Assembly (NCBI GenBank): GCA_035771165.1
Contig: JAWNZC010000219.1
Location: 62,001 to 126,000 of the forward strand
Direction of reading: 5' to 3'
Source of the DNA: Paragorgia papillata
Lineage: Eukaryota > Cnidaria > Anthozoa > Scleralcyonacea > Coralliidae
Length of the DNA: 64,000 bases
Both the position numbers and the translations under genes were made by a program. The stretch's first letter is position 1. Each line of letters starts with the position of its first letter. Positions 41,691 to 64,000 of this stretch are shown piece by piece. The notes beneath the pieces are model-generated. The model was not told the DNA's origin. It worked only from the letters and a program-made list of their open reading frames with translations, and searched no databases.

Positions 41691-42194
41691 TGACAGTTTT
41701 CCATTCTTTACATAATAGCCGAGCCAATTAATATATGAATTGTGACATTACTGGCTAGAAAACTAGTTGACGTCAGTAAGACATCGAAGTTTAAAACACT
41801 ACATAAATAAACCGTTAAAATTCGCGAAATATAAGAATAATAGCACTTACATCGAATGACATTTGACAGGAGCACTGCATGTACGACGACGGTATCGACC
41901 CAAGCTTGACTGAATAAGCTATATATAATAAAAAGATAGGGAAAAAACGATTTAGTTTTTCGCGAAAAAGGCCATCGAAACTGGAATCGTTCGCGTCTAT
42001 TAATCAGTGTAAGTAAGTAATTAAATATATCTTTTAACTTAAAGAATTTAAGTATCTTAAAAACGTAGCGATAGAACAATCAGGCGGAAAGCTTATAGAC
42101 CCCGTTTACACAATCTTAGATCCCGTTTTTAAACAATAAAGGAGTCGTGTAGCGTCTTTGACCAGATCATGAGGTAGAAATGGGTTAATCACTT
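41691..42194. other. Intergenic, no supported gene
   Basis: A 123-codon open frame on the minus strand (41708-42079) has a hydrophobic, lysine-rich peptide without family resemblance or splice context. I regard it as chance in AT-rich DNA. Confidence 0.4.
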
Positions 42195-42530
42195 GTTAAC
42201 ACTTTGAAACCTGAAGACGAGTCTTTAAGGTTTATTCTGGCTAACGCGAGACGATTTTGTTCAGCACAGGGAGAGCTCCAGGCCTCAAAATGTTAAAACC
42301 TATCTCTTAACACTTTGAAGCCTGACGACGAGTCTTTAGTATTTTATTCTGGCTAACACCAGACGATTATATTCAGCACAGGGAGAGGTCCAGGCCTGAA
42401 AGTGTTAACCCATTGCTGCCTAGGATGTCGGAGGGTTCTCTCTTTGACTACTAAAATCGTCTGGTGTTAGACAGAGTAAAAAATATATATAGTGGGCGTT
42501 TTTGGCCAGCTCAGGCAGGAATGAGTATTA
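42195..42530. repeat. Second copy of the CTAACGCCAGACG-type repeat
   Basis: Two units with CACTTTGAAACCTGAAGACG / CACTTTGAAGCCTGACGACG and CAGGGAGAG-TCCAGGCC, related to 34829-35135, followed by a reversed relative at 42415-42530 (AAAATCGTCTGGTGTTAGAC). Confidence 0.8.
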
Positions 42531-42885
42531 AATGTTTATCACGTACTGTAGACCTTTCTGTAGACCTTCGAAATACGTTATGGGAAAACAATACAGAGCT
42601 ATTGCAAGTATGTTAATCTATATTGGAGAACTTATACAAGTATAGCTACAAGACTGGGTTAAAATATTTTTAATTCAGTGACTGAGAAAAAAATTCACGC
42701 GTAAACATCCCATGCACTCAACGGAAAAGCGTATAGGAATAGTTCAGACAATGGCTGAGAGCGTCTCTAAATTTAGGGGTGCCCTCCCAACTTCCCAAGT
42801 GCATCCATAACTATATCTGACGCCTTATTAAAATAAATTTCGGGTTCACAGGAATTCATTCTAGCTATAGAGTCGTTGTCGTTGA

Positions 42886-43256
42886 ATAGCTATTTAACAA
42901 ATAGATTCCATTTTGCCGTTGTCTGTTCAGTTATAGATGCACAGATGACGTCACAACGTGGTAAGAACAAAAAAGTGGCCCACGAGACGCAGTCGAGTGG
43001 GTCACTGATGTTCTTACCACGTTGTGACGTCCTCTGTGCATCTATAACTGAACAGACAACAAAAAAATGGAATCTATTTGTTTTATACAATAAAAATTTA
43101 AAAGGTCTTTGTCAAAACTCGTGCCGGATTTTGGGGCATGAAGAAGGAAAAAGGCAAGTCAGCTGACGTGATCTGACGTGACCATGTGTCTGTCCTCTAA
43201 TAGATCATGGCCAACAACCAATGAAAACACGCATAGCAACCAGGGTATTGTATAAT
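42886..43256. mobile_element. Palindromic foldback element, copy B
   Basis: Same element as 17511-17866 in the opposite orientation: ends CTATTTAACAAATAG and CAGGGTATTGTATA, hairpin arms TGTCTGTTCAGTTATAGATG and GACGTCACAACGTGGTAAGA. The two copies differ by only a few percent, which implies recent activity. Confidence 0.85.
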
Positions 43257-43359
43257 GCTTGTTAGAGATGTGATTGCAATTTTGCCAACTGGATTCCGTA
43301 AAAGTATGATATTTACCGTATATGCTTTGGCATCATGAGATGATGGAATTATTAATAAC

Positions 43360-43570
43360 AATCGAAATATAGTAAGGTTAGATATACTGCCGAAACAGAG
43401 AACGTAGCTAGGAGTCTAACGTTTCGAGCGATAAGGCCCTTCGTCAAAGAGAACGTTTCTCTCTGACGAAGGGCTTTCGCTCGAAACGTTGTTTCGGCAG
43501 TATATATCTAACCTTACTATATTTCGATTGTTGTTTCAACACTGCCTACGCAGCACACTACTTTTATTTC
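43360..43570. mobile_element. Head-to-head pair of Penelope-type terminal modules
   Basis: Left half on the minus strand (GAAATATAGTAAGGTTAGAT, then reversed TTCGTCAAAGAG), right half on the + strand (CTGACGA at 43463-43469, TCGAAACGTTGTTTCGG, then AACCTTACTATATTTCG and CACTGCCTACGCAGCACAC). The two halves form one large palindrome with the hammerhead-like cores at its centre. Confidence 0.75.
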
Positions 43571-44676
43571 ACTGAAACGGTGATAAACTGCCTACTGACG
43601 TTTCGATGTTTAATTGAAAGCATTGTTAAAGTTTTAACCGATTCATTACGATTATAATTATGTTTTTTCTTCTATACATATAATATATAATCAATTAGTT
43701 TCACATGTTTTTATAATTTTAGTTTTCTAACTCACACGCAGTAAAAATTGTAATACGACAGTGTTTTCGTTGAAAATCGGTGACTTCAGTCTTTGCTGTT
43801 TGTATTCACGACATTCAAAATAAAACTAAAAAACATTGGTCATGCATATAATAAAAACCTTATTAATTTCGCTTGGTCGGTCTATACGGCAAAATGATCC
43901 TGCCTTTGGTCTTTTCGCACAAACCTCGCTAGTTCATTATCACCAGAGTGTAAAATAGTATAGAGTGTTGTGTAGGCAGTGTTTTAGATAGAGCAAAGTG
44001 AAAAGGTGCTAAACTGCCGAGAATAATTTTGATACGAAATACTGACGTTTCAAGCGGAGCCCTTCATCCGAGTAAAATGTGCCTTATTGAAGGGCATGGC
44101 TTACGACTTCCTTCCAGTTAGATCAACACGTCGTATTTAACATATAATCGACTGGTGACCGGACGTTTTGGCGACAGGCATTTTGCCAAGGAAAGCATTA
44201 GCTAGACTATATATATATATGCTAATATATATATAAACATTTAGCTAACAGGCCCGAGTTTGTAAGCCCAAGTGAATATTTTGTCGAACGGACTATTTCA
44301 GCCGACCGATATTTTGTAATTTTTATATGCTCACTAAAGCCCCAAACAAGATCAAGTTTCTGTAATATCTTGAACTTCATGTTCTTCGATAGCTTTTCTT
44401 GTTCGTAGCTGCGATAAACAATGGTTTTCTTTCGATAATATTCTTTCATAAGTATTTTATTTGCTCGTGTATCCAGCTGGTCAAACTTTTCTTGACAAAA
44501 AAGGACAGTTCTGCTTCAATCTGTCTACATGAGTGGCATTGTATTTATATATAGGGAGACTAATGTATGAAATATAAAACAATTATTTTGAGTAATTGTT
44601 CAGCTTCAATCTGAAGTACATACACAATCTTAAATTCTTAATAGTATTTCTTTATTTCCTTATTACAGCTTTGAAG
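43571..44676. other. 5' flank of the PAN-EGF-lectin gene
   Basis: Mostly AT-rich. A diverged terminal module on the minus strand lies at 43965-44085 (reversed: GGATGAAGGGCTCCGCTTGA, with ACU/AGU stem). A TA run is at 44208-44235. An acceptor-like CTTATTACAG ends at 44668, so the first recognised exon may have an upstream non-coding exon. Confidence 0.45.
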
Positions 44677-63731
<19,055 letters not shown>

Positions 63732-63917
63732 ATCAGAGGAACAGCGCGGGAAAATATGTGCGCATGCGTTAGTTATAATAGTAGTTTATAATTCAGTGTT
63801 ATTTGAGTACTACGCTACACGTTGATATTCAGAAAATATAGTCACCATCATTTGCAAAAGTTTTGGTTTTCTAGAAGCTTTTTCGGCTTGTGCTGATGGC
63901 CTAATATAAACATCTTT
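63732..63917. other. 3' flank of the lectin-like gene
   Basis: Presumed 3' UTR. No canonical AATAAA is evident before the MITE that starts at 63918. Confidence 0.4.
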
Positions 63918-64000
63918 AAAGGGGATTGGCATTAAAAATGAAGTTTGTCTAATTTGAAAGAACTCATAAAATTGTAATAGAAGATCCTTTACAACTTTTT
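63918..64000. mobile_element. Foldback MITE left arm, cut by window end
   Basis: It begins AAAGGGGATTGGCATTAAAA and continues AAGTTTGTCTAATTTGAAAG and AATAGAAGATCCTTTACAAC, the arm of the element complete at 56876-57337. Confidence 0.75.

Noticed and set aside
41708..42079. 123-codon frame on the minus strand
   Set aside because: Phe/Leu/Lys-rich, no motif, no context; probable chance.

Overview
This window is eukaryotic and AT-rich. It most resembles a cnidarian genome, probably an anthozoan such as a coral or sea anemone; that is inference. The genes are split by GT-AG introns with matching phases. One exon is the conserved C-terminus of a metazoan CELF/Bruno RNA-binding protein. One gene combines PAN, EGF and an intelectin/fibrinogen-like domain, an architecture I associate with cnidarians. 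The rest is mostly transposon and satellite sequence: Penelope-like, LINE, piggyBac-, hAT- and pogo-like elements and many foldback MITEs.

Layout. (1) Positions ~515-11620 and ~23105-32825 are two copies of one segmental duplication. Each holds a four-exon gene on the + strand: a small ubiquitin/PB1-like N-terminal exon, a serine/proline/glutamine-rich low-complexity exon with a KRPRK-type basic patch, a 31-nt mini-exon, and one long leucine-rich-repeat (LRR) exon. Copy 2 (23148-29987) is open throughout and encodes at least 1393 residues. Copy 1 (557-5808) has a long glutamine-rich tract that copy 2 lacks, half as many of the terminal 57-residue LRR modules, and two single-base insertions that break its frame. 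A 60-bp satellite sits in the first intron of both copies and reappears downstream in the opposite orientation. (2) Positions 11.6-23.1 kb hold minisatellites, the lone terminal CELF exon (minus strand), a decayed LINE, a palindromic element, and a Penelope-like element interrupted by a TTAA-flanked MITE. A second transposon lies just upstream of gene copy 2; the matching empty site is visible in copy 1. (3) Positions 32.8-44.6 kb have no recognisable gene, only MITEs, long tandem arrays and Penelope-type terminal fragments with hammerhead-ribozyme-like cores. (4) Positions 44.7-63.7 kb carry a secreted-protein gene on the + strand: signal peptide, PAN/apple-like domain, EGF, then a 216-residue intelectin/fibrinogen-like domain. 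Its introns are filled with repeats: a 24-bp array, a 5S rRNA fragment, trinucleotide and tetranucleotide microsatellites, hAT/pogo-like MITEs and a tRNA-like tandem array.

The two gene families fit recognition roles (LRR protein inside the cell, lectin-like protein outside), but nothing in the sequence shows that they work together. The two observations most worth following are the diverging LRR gene pair, in which repeat number, low-complexity tract and intronic satellite all differ, and the repeated short hammerhead-like Penelope fragments. One of these is a 139-bp insertion with its own target duplication.
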